Part shown: positions 38,661 through 51,412 of the stretch, piece after piece
Numbering within the stretch: the stretch's first letter is position 1
Layout: every line of letters starts with the position of its first letter
Origin: Owenia fusiformis
Lineage: Eukaryota; Annelida; Polychaeta; Sabellida; Oweniidae
DNA length: 64,000 nt
Reading direction: 5' to 3'
NCBI GenBank assembly: GCA_903813345.2
Contig: CAIIXF020000009.1
Span: 19,431,759-19,495,758 of the forward strand
The notes under the pieces: generated by a model
Database searches by the model: none
Told to the model about the DNA's origin: nothing
Seen by the model: only the letters and a program-made list of their open reading frames with translations
Translations under genes and position numbers: made by a program

Positions 38661-38899
38661 ATATGATTGTAGATATAGTCTTAAAATAAATATCAGAATA
38701 TATAAAGTAAGGTCGAGACTCCGGAGAAGTATGCTATGTCATGATTCCATTTTTATCAATGAGTCCAGTGAAATAAACCAATGAAAATTATATCAAGAAA
38801 AATCATATGATATTTTATTTATCCCATGAACTTTTCAAATGTATTCAGTGCAGTTTTGTGGTTATTTCGCATATGCGTCGATATAAATAACTAGTTGAT

Positions 38900-39665
38900 A
38901 TAGGTTATTTACTGGGAGGGATTGAATATGGGTTTTATTCCGAGGGACAATCATATTTTCCGAGGAATAAAACCCATATTCAATCCCGACCAGAAATAAT
39001 CTATTTAATCCATAATACATCCCTCTAAAATGTTACATTTGGATAGTGCAAACTATAATGAATGCACCTTTCAAAAATAGGTTAATAGGCTCCAATACGA
39101 TTTTTTCGGGGACAATGCGTCTTTTCATGTAATACGCTTCAATACGATTTTTCCCGGGGGCAATACGATTTTGTCATGTAATACGATACATTACGATTGT
39201 TATTGATGGAATAATACATATAGGATATTTACTGGGAGGGATTGAATATGGGTTTTATTCCGAGGGACAATATGATATTGACCGAAGGGTATTATGATAT
39301 TGACCGAGGGAGCGCAGCGACCGAGTGTCAATATCATATTTCCCAAGGTCAATATCATATTTTCCGAGGAATAAAACCCATATTCAATCCCGACCAGAAA
39401 TAACCTATTTATTCCATAATACATTCCTCCTTAAAATGTTACATTTGGATAATGATTTTATCAATCAGTCAAGGTTAAAAATAACCGGGAAAACCAAAAA
39501 TAGGTTAATACGTTCCAATACGATTTTTTGTCCCGGGGACAATACGATTTTTCCATGTAATACGCTCCAATACGATTTTTTCCCGGGGACAATACGATTT
39601 TTTCATGTAATACGATTCAATACGATTTTTATTCCTTCATATTTCCCTGGGAAAACAGTAGTATT
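38900..39665. repeat. Tandem block of hairpin plus CAATACGATTTTT repeats
   Basis: Two successive units each hold a near-perfect hairpin (GATTGAATATGGGTTTTATT and its inverse, at about 38927-38990 and 39238-39395). A CAATACGATTTTTTCCCGGG and ATGTAATACG repeat of about 50 bp follows each (39090-39190, 39510-39640). The second hairpin has an enlarged centre with ATATGATATTGACCGA repeats. ORFs here are repeat by-products. Confidence 0.85.
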
Positions 39666-41984
39666 ATGGAATAAATAAATATATACATACGTACGCGTGT
39701 TGATATGGGTTAAATGTTATTTGAAAACCAGTTATATAAAACATGCCATTAATATTTGCATTTTCGTGGAAGAAATGTTTCATATACCTTGTTCTGTCTC
39801 TGTTATTTCCCCTGTAAAGCTCCGGATTACACATTATTTATTGTATTGTTTATGGCCACTGTTCCGATGATTGATCACGTCCTCATGAATCAAGATTCTC
39901 CATTTTGTATTGCGCCCGGGGTATTGCGTTGCCCATTGTTTCACATAACTCTATTTATGACCATTGTTCCAATGTTTGATCACATCCAAATGATTTCAGA
40001 TTCCCTATTTATGTCACCACCAAAAGTGGTGACATATTGTTACAGTCTCAAACGTTTTGTACACGGTGTTCCACGTTCGGCGGTTGGTGTTTGGCGATCG
40101 GCGTCTGTAATAAATGGCAGGTGGCGACATTTTGCATGTTAATGGCTTGTTTAAATTTTGCAGAATACCCATTGATTCCGGCCATGATTCTATTGGGCGG
40201 AGAGTTTAAGCTCTGCTTCTAGATGCAGTGTTTGGTCGAGTTCTTTATTATAGTGGTAAAATTTAATATCAATCGATGTGTTATCCAAATAAAACTGTAG
40301 AGGAACTCGAACGGAACCGTTTTGTTACAGATAGGATGCGTCGTAGTACTTCGCTCGTCGAGCTTCTCGATAGTTAACAATTTCGTTAGTCTAGCAACAA
40401 GCCCTTGTGAAGCCCCACAGTCAGGGTCTACAGTCTAGAAGCGAGACTACAACTTGGTAAATGCACGAAGAACAATTGAAAGAATAGTGTCAACGAATAG
40501 GAAACAAATCGTTGTTGGAGAAAAGGGAGAAGAAATGACCATATATACAGAGGAAAGTAAATAGACGACTATTCAAAAATACCCGATAAAATCCAGTTCG
40601 TCAAGGTGATCTTGTAGAATCGTGAACTGAGATTAGATAGTAACAAAACAATATTATCAATTGTATTGACCCTCAATATATCAACCATAACCGGGCAATA
40701 AATTATTTTATTGTGATTGTACAGGTATATATTTTGTTCAATTATTCCTGACCAAGTGAATGACCTGCCATCTATTGAATATTACAAAAACCCAGACACT
40801 GGAGTTTTTCTTCTTTACAAAGCCACATGGATATGTTATTGTGTACAAAACATTTGCCACCTTGTACTACACAAAATATACCAGGATTCTTGATATATTA
40901 CTAACCCAAAATTTCAAAAAGGCCTTAGTTAAGCTTTAATGTCCTGTTTAAGAATCCCTATTCGTACTATTGAAAATGGATTCTAGCAATACTATCCAAC
41001 ATGAATGTACTTGTTGAGATCTTGAGTTCTGAGAAAAATGAGGAGTTTGTATCTACCCATGGTGGCATACTTGATGTTATTATGCACCTCATTGAAATAC
41101 TCAAATCTGATTGGTTAAGAGCTGCAGGGTCAATTGTAAACCTCAAAAGTGAGATTATCCCTGTCATTCTGCTGAGGAATGCATTCGAGTCATTGACAAC
41201 TGTGCTGTTTTGCCTAAAACGCGATGGTGGCCAAACCTGAAGCATCACTATGTAAAACCCTATGATTAATACTTGTGATAACATCTTATATTGATGTTTA
41301 ATTTGTTGTTTAATCCAATATCACAGAAAGTATCATTCAATATTATAACATCTGATCCGGACTCAAATATCATTAGAGAATGATACCCGATTAAACCAAA
41401 ATATATTCTAGTTTAACCTGATATAATTTATGTCAGGATCAGATTAAACAGTATTATACGCATATCATTTTCTATTATAACAGGTTTCAAAGTGGTATAA
41501 TACAAATTATACATATCATTTTTTGTATAATACAAATTAAACCGGAATATACCGAGACCAAACAGATGATACTGTATTATACGGTTCAGAAATTAATGGC
41601 ACTTTGTTTTCATAACGTCAGACCTTAATTAAACAAGCTAACGTAAATATTTACATAAGGTAATTCTAGAAGTTTTTTGAAACTCATGTTTGACCATTTG
41701 TCTCAGACTGAAATCCGATATTGTTTTTGCAAAGGGTAGGGCACTATAGAAGGGGATCATACAAAAGCACGATCTATTTCACAACGCCTTTAATTTTTGC
41801 TCTTCAACTGTTGCCCTTTGTGCATTTAAAAAATAAAATATCTTAATCTGATGTGTTCAACCTTTCTTTTCGCTCAGTTCTGCAATATTACGTCCACATG
41901 TTATTTAGGCTTACATGCATGTCATTTTAGAAATAGCTGTAAGACATTATGAGAATGAATATGGGAATTTCCACGTAATATGTT
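39666..41984. other. Intergenic, with a small perfect hairpin and AT-rich repeats
   Basis: Holds a 106-bp duplication (TTTATGGCCACTGTTCCGAT at 39850 and a variant at 39955), a perfect 11-bp-arm hairpin at 40010-40036 and TATAAT/ATTAAAC-rich repeats at 41280-41590. ORFs at 39756-40142 and 41001-41240 show no recognisable domain. Confidence 0.4.
40010..40036. other. Perfect hairpin, 11-bp arms
   Basis: TATGTCACCAC and its exact inverse are separated by CAAAA. Function unknown; it could be the hairpin of a transcript or a small element end. Confidence 0.6.
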
Positions 41985-41996
41985 GTTCACATGATT

Positions 41997-42715
41997 ATAT
42001 ACAAATATCTGCATAACAATCGGAGACAGAAGTCAAAATATTGTCCAATAAAGAATCTAACATTTAGTGATAACAAAAGGATTAATTGCTTTATAGTTCT
42101 CTTTGTCTTAGTCTTTGTTTTCTTAACTGCGGAAGTCTACCAACATCACCTAGATTACATTAAAGATCATCTAACAGTCTAAAATTGCTTTTAATCGCAA
42201 GTTAAAGTATTCCGACCAAAAGTTGTATACCTGTAATTTGGGGGGGGGGGGCGATGTTACATCACATAACTACAACGTTCATATAGAAATATACAATAAG
42301 CATGTCGTATAAAAGCTAAAATTATAAATACTCATTTCAAAGTCATTCTGTTCATGGAAGCGTCAAGTTATGAAAAACAATGCTAAACACTAAAATAAAC
42401 AAATCGACTTGATTACTTTTGAAAACTTCTTGAGAGGTGATGGACAAATGTATTTTTCTAACTCATTAGAACGTATGTCTGATTGAAATATTATTTTTTA
42501 AATACAAACATAAATGAATAAATCTTGGTCAGAAGTCTGAACATTGTCCAACGAAATAATAAGAATCTACAATTAACATTTAATGATTACAAAAGGATTA
42601 ATTGCTATATAGTCTTTGTCTTAGTCTTTGTTTTTCTAACGGTGGAAGTGTACCAACATCACCTTGATTACAGAAGATCTAACAGTCTAAAATTGCTTTT
42701 AATTCCCGGGTTTTA
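41997..42715. repeat. Tandem duplication of a 200-bp block, about 530 bp apart
   Basis: The block with ACAAAAGGATTAATTGCT, CTTTGTCTTAGTCTTTGTTT, ACCAACATCACC and CTAACAGTCTAAAATTGCTT occurs at 41.99-42.20 and 42.52-42.70 kb. A partial further relative (GCTCTAAACACTAAGATAAA type) appears near 44.8 kb. Confidence 0.8.
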
Positions 42716-43169
42716 ATTACATTGTATGAATAGAGTTTTTTGCCTCTCTTTTCATTTTTAAACCGGTCTCTGTTTCCGTATTTAACAATTTATTGTGATA
42801 AATTATTTCAGTTAGTGTCGAAATCAAAACAATTTTCTACATTATAGTCCCCTCCTCTTGCACTGACTAAATATTAAAATAAGCCAGTCTGATTGCGAAT
42901 TTACAAATCCTGTAAAAGCTTCAAACCGCCTTTTAATCAGAGAAAACAATAAGTTAATTCATCTGATTGCGAAAAAACGAATCAATCTAATTATCTGATC
43001 TCCATGCTATTTGATTCGTGTATTATCTACAAGCCAATCGGGCAAGGGTGAAATTATTTAATTTGAAAACAGAAATAAATATTATAACCCCTCTAGCATA
43101 TCGTATCCTGATCAATGCCTTATCGCCTAATTGGTCTGATATTTAGAGGGGGCGCAAAAATGATTAGGG

Positions 43170-43400
43170 GGGGGGGGTAAACGCGGAAGTTGCCAACATA
43201 TCCGTGGGGGTATCCAGGGGGGGTTGTGATGGGTGCGATCGCACCCCCCCCCCTTAACAATATAAATAAAACCCTGAGAAAGAAGAAGGAGCTTTAAAAT
43301 GCTGCCACAATCGTACCCTCCTGACTGAAAACAGAAAACTTTTTGGCGATCGCACCCCCTCCCCCCTGACTGAAAGCTGGCTACGCCCCTGATATCTGTT
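43170..43400. mobile_element. Degenerate hAT-like MITE remnant(s)
   Basis: GATCGCACCCCC occurs near 43237 and 43350, with a CTGGCTACGCCCCTGAT end at about 43376-43392, typical of the same broad MITE class as the element at 43.6 kb. The opposite end (GGGGGTATCCAGGGG near 43205) is only a partial match. Confidence 0.45.
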
Positions 43401-43616
43401 TTTGGTCATTAATAAAACTATATTTATATGGTGAGGATTTATGGGTTTTGATAACAATAGGCTTTATATATGTATAATTAATCCAAATTCATGTTGTATC
43501 ATGTTGGCTATATCGTTCCAAGTGAAGAATTAAGAACTGAAATCGGGGTTGACTTAGTTTGAGCAGAGACATATAAAATATATATGTTTTAATAAATGAG
43601 TATTATAGGTTATAGG

Positions 43617-43818
43617 CAGGCCCGTAGCCAGGGGAGGGGTTCGCGGGGTTCGGGCGAACCCCCCTGGCCAAAGATTCTTTCAAAATCATGCAGTTTTTCA
43701 CCATTTTGAGCATTTCTCGTGTGATTTTAGCCATATTTGGACCAAAATTGTCAAATGTGAACCCCTAGACATTTTTGAAAACTGCCCCCCCCCTTGGCAA
43801 ATCCTGGCTACGGGCCTG
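43617..43818. mobile_element. 202-bp hAT-like MITE with 9-bp matching flanks
   Basis: The ends CAGGCCCGTAGCCAGG and CCTGGCTACGGGCCTG are perfect 16-bp inverted repeats. The 9 bases GGTTATAGG occur on both sides (43608-43616 and 43819-43827). hAT elements make 8-bp duplications, and an 8-bp version fits with a one-base shift. There is no coding capacity. The perfect duplication suggests a fairly recent insertion. Confidence 0.9.
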
Positions 43819-46800
43819 GGTTATAGGCAGTATCATGGGAACCAAGGAAATGTGTATTATTTTCTGTTTACTTCGAAATTCAGTGAACCATCTGTAGATT
43901 GAAAAACAAGGATCAATAAATACAACTACTCAAAATCAAACATTAGAAATCTATTTTTGACTGGACACATTTTTGTTCTCGAATGCCAACTTTGATTTGA
44001 ATGATTTCAATCAATTAGGTAGGTGTGAATATTTTCGAAACAAATGCGTGATATATACTAGTACACATATTTTGTACCAAATGTGTGACATAAACGGCAA
44101 TCGCGTGCAAAGACCGAACGGAATGCGTTCACTTTTATTTGCCGTGTGGTATTTTACCGTGTCGGCATTTCACAAAAAACGATTTTAAAAAATTTCAACA
44201 AAATCCGTGATTTGCGTGATATTTGATCATACACGCTAAATTGATGCGTGATTTCTATTTTTCCAGCAAATGCGTAACAATCACGCCTAATGCGTGAGGG
44301 TTGACAGGGCAGTTATTACATCAGAGACATATAAAACGTGACCTGATCAGGAGAGGATTCGGGTTGTACACAGTACACACATTGCTATCTCTTTATGCAT
44401 GTTTAATTGCCAAATTACTATAAAAACAAGCTGGAGTAACATTAAGTATTTATTTAGTATTTTGTTATCACACATCAAAAGGCGCATTTGAAGTTCAGAA
44501 AATGCAAGAAGACTTGGATAGACATTATGTATTTATATATTTATATGTTATGAATTTATTTTGTATTCAATTCGAATTCTGTTGAGCTGGACTCCTTGAA
44601 CACCCCCCCCCCTTGGCTACGGGTATAAGTACATGTACCTTCGGCACAGGAGAGAATAATATTAGACTTCTGCAATGCAACTAATTAGAGAGACCTAAAA
44701 TGAAAATAATGTAACAGTGTCTACTTCGGGTAACTGTTCCTGTAGAAAATATACAATTGTAGTCCATCACAGAGTTCATTTATTTCACGAAAGCATCAAA
44801 GGACATTGCCTCTAAACACTAAGATAAACAAATTAACTTCCGCAGAAACATCCTGTAGAGGAAAAAACAAATGGCTTTTCATAACGGATTAGAATAGCCA
44901 GTCTGTCTGATTGTATACATGTAATATATTAGATGCATTTTAAATTAAATGAATTTTGACGGATTATGTGATTCCTGGGAAATTAAAAATAGTTTATTTT
45001 TCCTGGCTGTTTAATGAAAGCACATTTAAAAATCTCCATTCATTAACATCTAACGGGCTTTGAAAACCAGGGATTGAAAACGAGGAATCAATGGTAATTA
45101 ATATGATCTTAGAATTTGTTCACGTGTATGAGAGGTGCGAAAGGCAGGCTGACCGTGCAGTCGCCGTATGGTTGACATGCGGACAATGTAAGAATGCGAA
45201 GGGTAACTGTGTTCCCCTGGTCTGGCGGTATGATTGCTACGAATGGATATGCATGGATTTATTGCACTCGACAGAGTTATGTTTATGTCTTTTGAACGGT
45301 GGCTCTACCTCGATGCATCTGTTAATAAATGATACTATAAGCTTTATTGGATGTGAATTCACCCTTTCAAATTCAAATTCCAAATAAATAAAGCACACAA
45401 TTTAAGTGTGACAAAAAAGAGCAAAACTGAAAACCCGTTCACCTATGTAGTGCCCGACATTACGTTAATAAACAATTTCCACATGTTGAAATATATTGCT
45501 ATTTCATTGAGTTGAAGACAAAACATTTTGGAATTGTTTCACATAATGTAATATTCCTCGGATTTGATGCATACACATGTTTCACAATCAGAGACAAGGG
45601 TCTTATACGGGGTCTTACATTTGGAAAACCAATCTATAAGTAGTATTAGATTATCACAAAAGATAAATAACTTTTAAAACTGCGGTTAGGTAGCATCTTG
45701 ATTACAGTAAAGACAGGTCATCTAGGAATTATTTCTGCCTCTAATTCCTTAAACCGCTTCGTTGAACAGTGCCAAAATATTTCAGTCAGATCCTTAAACA
45801 AAACTATTTTTATTTTTAATCCCCTCACCTTGTCAATGTCTATGCCTGCATCTGGTTTTGCCCACCATTGGGAGGGAGCCGATATACACATAGATTACTT
45901 ACTTGCCATGGACAGGGGGGGCACAGAAACGAACAATCTGGGGTCATAAAAGATAATTGGGGAAGGGGGAGGGGAGGTGGTGAATAGTGAAGTCCGGGAG
46001 CGAAGTTAAGGGGTACTGAAATCTTTCTTTTGATATTTAGTGCTTGAATGGAGACTCGTTTCCACTCCCCGCACTCTAGTAAAATTTAAATATTTGATCC
46101 AAAGGAGTTATTTTGTATGTATCAAACTTGCATTCCGATTAATTAACACTCCCACGATTGTACCGCTTCACTATTGTCTAAGATAATTATAATGAATTCA
46201 CGGGACACTATAGTCTTCCTTTTAAACTTTAGTGGTTGGATCAGAGACATAAAAACAATTATAAATATTTGATTTAGGGAGGTATTTGTAATCCAACTCT
46301 GATGATACAAGACTAGTCAGCCAAGACTAAATCCCGGGGACTAAATTATGAACTTATTTATCATTTAGACTATTGAGTTCATTAAATTATTATTCCATAG
46401 ATATCGCATTTAATCCTGTCAACACAATAATGGTATTAATTGGCATGATGTTTAATCAGAGAGACGGTTTAAAAAGTTGTTGATTAATGATTAAGTATTA
46501 AGTATTAATGATTAAGTATTAGGAAAAATCCTAATTCAAAGTTTTTGTTCTCTCGCAATAGCAAACCCCTCGCCGGGCAAGCATTCTTTAAAAACATGAA
46601 GTTAAGCAGTTTTGAAAATTGTCCATTTTGAACCATCGCCTTGTATATTTTTATAACTGCCCTTAAATCACGATAACCGTGATGCCCGAAAGCCCGAGAT
46701 AACCCGAGATAACTATGGCACACAAATACTAGTAGCCGTTATGGAAAATAAAAAAAAACGAATTTTGAAATAGGTTAAAATGTCGCACTCTTACGTTGTC

Positions 46801-47440
46801 TCCGTTAACAATGTAGCTTTGATATTAAGACATATTGATTTCAATTAATAAAGTGCCCACATTTTTCTTTCATGGAGCGCATTGAAGCAATCAAATATTA
46901 TAATAAAACCGCTAATAATCTAAATGGGCGCCCGTGTTTTTGCAAGCACGTTATAAATGCTAAAACTAAAATATATCTTTCAACTGCTGCACTAATCACT
47001 TCTGGTGACTTATTTTGAAAAATCATTTATATTAATTCATTACAACTTTCAAATGTCAAAACTTAATTTATCAATACCCGCTTTTATTAAAACAATCAAT
47101 ATGTCTATGTCAACAAGATAGTGTCAACACGTTGTGTCAACAACATGTAACCTAATGTAAACAAATTATACGCAAGAGCAGAGAAATGTATCATCCAGTA
47201 TAATATGTTTTTCCCAGTTGAACCAGATGGAATATAACAGCTGATAACAAATTAAAACAAATTATACAAGTATCAGAGGAGAAACTCCAAAAAAGTCCGT
47301 ATAATTCATTGTTATAATTATGTCTTATACATAAACCTATGATAACAGGTTAAAACGAATTAAAACAACTGATATGTATGTTTAATAGGTTTATGATTCT
47401 GTATTAATCATGGGATTTTACATAGTGCATGTTATTCAAA
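43819..47440. other. Intergenic, no gene recognised
   Basis: AT-rich, with a MITE-like end (CCCCCTTGGCTACGGG) near 44605-44625 and short repeats shared with the 42-kb block. ORFs at 45091-45387 and 45698-45949 carry no known domain. Confidence 0.4.
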
Positions 47441-47597
47441 GTGCTGTAAAATTGTGACTATCAGTCTGATGGTGATGAAATATGGTATGATGGTAGGAAA
47501 TTGAATGATGTACAAACGTGTATAAATCAGGGAGTAATTTTCTAAAGGGACAAAGATATAAGGAAAATGCAGGGTTTCCGTTTTTGACCACCCTCTA
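47441..47597. mobile_element. Solo end of the CAGGGTGG transposon family
   Basis: About 155 bp matching the right terminal repeat of the element at 50435-51412, from TTGTGACTATCAG through GAAATTGAATGATGTACA to TTTTTGACCACCCT. The partner end and body are missing. Confidence 0.8.
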
Positions 47598-47617
47598 GAT
47601 GTTTTAGTGAAATTCAT

Positions 47618-48110
47618 TAATGGCTCGAGCCTTTGGTGGAAGGTTGGGTTGTTGATTGATTTTGAGAAGTGTTTTTATGCCCCGCGCCTTTAGTGGAAGG
47701 CTCGGTTAATGATTTTGGGATTTTTTTTCATGGCCCGCACCTTTGGTGGCAGGCTTGGTTGATGATTTAGGGAAATTTATTTATGGCCTGCGCCATTAGT
47801 GGAAGGCTTGGTCGATGATTTGGGGAAATTTATTTATGGCCTGCGCCTTTGGTGGGAGGTTTGGTTCATGCTTAAGTGAAATATATCTATGGCCTGTGCC
47901 TTTGGTGGGAGGTTTGGTTCATGCTTAAGTGAAATATATCTATGGCCTGTGCCTTTGGTGGGAGGTTGGGTTGATAATTTGGAAAAATTCAGTCATGCCC
48001 CACGCCTCTGGTGAAAGGTTTGGTTGATTATTTGGGAGATGTATTTATGCCCCACCCTTTTGTGGGTTGTTGGATTTATGATTTTGGGACATTTATTGAT
48101 GGTAACATAT
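47618..48110. repeat. 53-bp minisatellite, about 9 units
   Basis: TGGCCTGCGCCTTTGGTGGG and variants recur, with exact 53-bp steps at 47837, 47890 and 47943. The outer units are increasingly diverged. Confidence 0.9.
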
Positions 48111-48987
48111 TTTGATTTAATTGATGATTTTTTGACATTTATTTATGATGAAACATTTCCAAAATATCCTCTTAAGTATTGAAGGAACACATTCCATTGT
48201 TTATTACTTCCGTACCCCAGATGACATTTACTGAATGTAACAAAGAGATGCTGAAGTCACTTGAGGTAAAAATAGATTCTGTCTTTATTTCACATTATGT
48301 ATTTTTGTATTGACAATAATTTACAGAAATGAGTGAATCACTTTTTAGAAATGACACTTTAGATGAAGTGCTCTTACTGACTTATCATGGTGATGAAAAG
48401 CTGAATGCAATTCCAAAGAAGAAGAAATAGGTGATGGTACATGATACAAAATATGTTTATGATCATTCAATGTTCTGTCAGATGACCTAGCTTCAACATT
48501 ATTCCTACATCACTCACAGAATTCTATCGTGTTTATCTCGGTACATTTAGGGACACCCTCTACTGTTTTATTTTACATTACTGAGCTAGGAAGATTGTTC
48601 AAGTGAGATTGATAGACTCTGAGTGAAAAATGGTTGGGGCAATACAGGTGAAATGTCAGACTCGGTCGTATTTGCTTATAATCTCATAATATATTCAATT
48701 TGTTCACTTACAAAAGTTAAAAAATTTCAAGATTGGACCATGTTCATGGAATTACTATTCAATAAGATTTGTTCGTAGCTGACTTTTATAATCTTCTACT
48801 ATTGTGTTCATATTCCTGACACGTCCCCCTGTCTAATGGACAATCCAAAACTTAGAGGAATAGCGTCATTAATATGCGCCTCGTTTGCTCAAACACAAAT
48901 ATTGTTTCGGATACTGATACCCATACAAGATGGTATAATCTGTTTGATAAAGGCGAACAGACAAAATCGAGTCTCAAATTCCATATG

Positions 48988-49389
48988 GGTCTCAATAGTC
49001 ATATAAATCCGACCGTTGTATGCTGTTCTTCGATATTCCTTGTTCTTATTTGGATATTTATTTTTTATCATTTTCTTTGCATACACGGTCGTAGATATTA
49101 TATGGAACAAATTTTAAAATTTGGCAGCGTGCTTATATTTCTTCAATTACCAAGCGTTTTACGTGCCTTAGGTAAGATTAAATACTTTATAGTTGAAGCA
49201 AAGAAATTAATTTATCATTTGTGTGAATTTGGTTGGGTAGACATGCCAGGAAAGCAATTCCCGCAATATATAAGCGCTAGTGTGTATGACCCTCGTATGC
49301 AAGAAAATAAGAAAAAATAAATTTCCAAATCAGAAAAATAACAACAAATAACATCATACGAGGGTCAGATTTATATGACTAGGGTCTCA
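48988..49389. mobile_element. Fold-back fragment of the CACTCCCC-ended MITE family
   Basis: The right arm (about 49150-49389) is the reverse complement of 53332-53590, sharing ATAAATCTGACCCTCGTATG and ACTAGCGCTTATATATTG. The left arm (48988-49105) is an inverted, more diverged copy of the same end. The open frame at 48874-49320 runs through this element and is not taken as a gene. Confidence 0.8.
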
Positions 49390-49720
49390 AAGGTTCAACC
49401 TCTTCGCTCGAGAACCAGACGTCGTAGTCCATAAAGCACATGCATTTACAATAGCTAGGCATGCATGATATATCAATTCAAGCCAATCAAAACGCATTTG
49501 TAATACAATATGCATTCTATATATTTTATAACGTATGTAACGAACGGAAATTTTAGAATTCAGTGAAATCAATTATAGTCATCATCATTAGGTTTTAGTA
49601 ATTGAAATATTGACAGAATTTCAAAGCAGTTCATAATTCAGATAAAAAAACTCGCTCTTAAAATTGTATAAACTCGTATATTAATTAAGATGTATCCCAA
49701 AATCACTTACGTTCTATGTA

Positions 49721-49862
49721 ATGCCTTGGTCACATATGTTCCGATTCATCGGTCGGCGCCCGGCCGATTGAGTGTTTTGTTCAATATTGTATTCAATTTT
49801 GAACAAAATACTCAATCGGGCGGGCGCGGTATCGAAAATAGGAACAAATGTGACCAAGGCAT
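49721..49862. mobile_element. 142-bp palindromic MITE
   Basis: Ends ATGCCTTGGTCACA and inverse. The arms of about 65 bp reach through CCGATTGAGT-TTTTGTTCAA almost to the centre. Flanking TA or TAA on both sides may be the target duplication. There is no coding capacity. Confidence 0.85.
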
Positions 49863-50434
49863 TAATAACAGGCAGGAATATATTATTGTTCATTAAGTCC
49901 GCACTCTTTCTTTAAAAATTACGGAACCTTATAATGTATGGAATACATCTGTTATGTAAGGTCGGTTTTAGATACAGGGTTGTCCTAATCAGTGGAAAAA
50001 CATTTCAAATCGTGATAGTGTGTAAAAAAGCAAAATGTGTTTTATTAACTCTTTAAACTACCATAAAAAGGCAGGATGGTACATGAAGTTAGGAATACCG
50101 AATAAGCGAAAATACCAGGGTGATAATTTCTTTAGTTTATTGTCCTAGAATACAGTTATACGAATTTCAATCAAAAGTAAGATTTAACTGAAGTATAACA
50201 CTACTATCTAGACATGTTATGAATAATTGTCGACGTTTTGAAAGCTGCAATTGCGCCAATCATATTTTTTTGGAAAATATTTCGCTTGCGGTCAGATAAT
50301 ATTGTTTGAAGAAATGTGTACCAAAATTCAGACTTTTATCACGAAATGGAATATTCTGGTGGCATTTTCTCAAAATTCAGCCTGCTAAAGGGGAAATGAG
50401 CGTATCTCTCCGTGTATATCGAGGGATACATATA

Positions 50435-51412
50435 CAGGGTGGTAAAAAAACGGCAACCCTAGTTTTTCCTAATATCTTTGTCATTCTAAGGAATAACTCC
50501 CTGATATTTTACACATTTGTACATCATTCAATTTCCTACCAACCTCCCATATTTCATGACCATCGGACTGATAGTCACAATATTACTGCATTTTAAGCAA
50601 CATACCCCAGATGGCCACTTTCGGGCTGTCTGAGCTGGTCTGTTATCCAAATGAACTCCATTTCCAACTTGATGCACTGGTAAACTGTAACAATTATGTA
50701 TTCTTGGGGAGCCAAGCACTTTAAGAAGTAGTGGAGAGGCACCTTCACACAGACAGATGCACAGTTTAGTGTGTTCTCAGAAGATAGGGTCCTTTACCTT
50801 TGATGATGCTAACAGATATGCAATAACTGTTAACATCAAACTCTATTTTGTGATTCCCATGGAGTTCTATGGGACTTTAGGTGAACCCAGGGGGGTTGAA
50901 AGGCAGCAACAGTGGTTCCAACAAGACAGAACCATACCCCATACACCAAATGATGCACAATATTGGCTTTGGGACCACTTCAATGACCACATTATCAACA
51001 ATACAACAGACAATGAATGGGCACCCCATAGCCCAGATATGGCCCCATTTAATCTTTACCAGTGGGGATACCCCAAAGATAGAGTGTAGGGTAATAACAC
51101 CAGAAAGACATTTGACCTCAAAATAAAGATCACATGTGTCATTCAGGCCATACTTGCTGAGAAATGCTGTTATGTCATTAACAGGTTTGGAAAACATGTG
51201 CAGGTTTGCCTACAGCACGATATTGGAAAACTGGGGCACCTTGTTTAAAGTGCTAACATTGTGACTATCAGTGCAATGTTCATGAAATACTAAATAATAC
51301 AGTCTAGTATGAAATTGAATGATGTACATGTGTGCAAAATATCAGGGCAAAATTTCCAAAAATGAGAAAGATATGAGGAAAAATTAGGGTTGCCGTTTTT
51401 TTGACCACCCTG
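50435..51412. mobile_element. Tc1/mariner-superfamily transposon, 978 bp, degenerate
   Basis: Bounded by inverted repeats of about 160 bp starting CAGGGTGGT-AAAAAAACGG and flanked by TA on both sides (50433-50434, 51413-51414), the usual target duplication of this superfamily. It contains a broken transposase on the plus strand. A solo end of the same family lies at 47441-47597. Confidence 0.9.
50640..51180 (+). pseudogene. Broken Tc1/mariner-type transposase
   Basis: The longest open part (50757-51089) carries the family pattern WFQQD ... PHT, then WAPHSPDMAPFNLYQWGYPK. WFQQD holds the second catalytic aspartate. The third, expected after SPD-x-x-P, reads N. Related fragments upstream (about 50690-50757) are interrupted by stops. 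The enzyme would cut and paste the element at TA; this copy cannot. The N-terminal DNA-binding region is missing. Confidence 0.85.

Noticed and set aside
39756-40142. 128-codon plus-strand ORF
   Set aside because: It contains a 106-bp tandem duplication and no known motif.
41001-41284. Overlapping ORFs on both strands
   Set aside because: Neither strand shows a recognisable domain or splice context.
48225-48429. Pair of small exon-like segments (MTFTECNKEMLKSLE and MSESLFRNDTLDEVLLLTYH) with plausible splice sites
   Set aside because: Joining them at the visible donor and acceptor puts a stop right after the junction. No family was recognised.
48874-49320. 148-codon plus-strand ORF with hydrophobic middle
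   Set aside because: It runs through a fold-back MITE fragment shared with 53.3 kb in opposite orientation.
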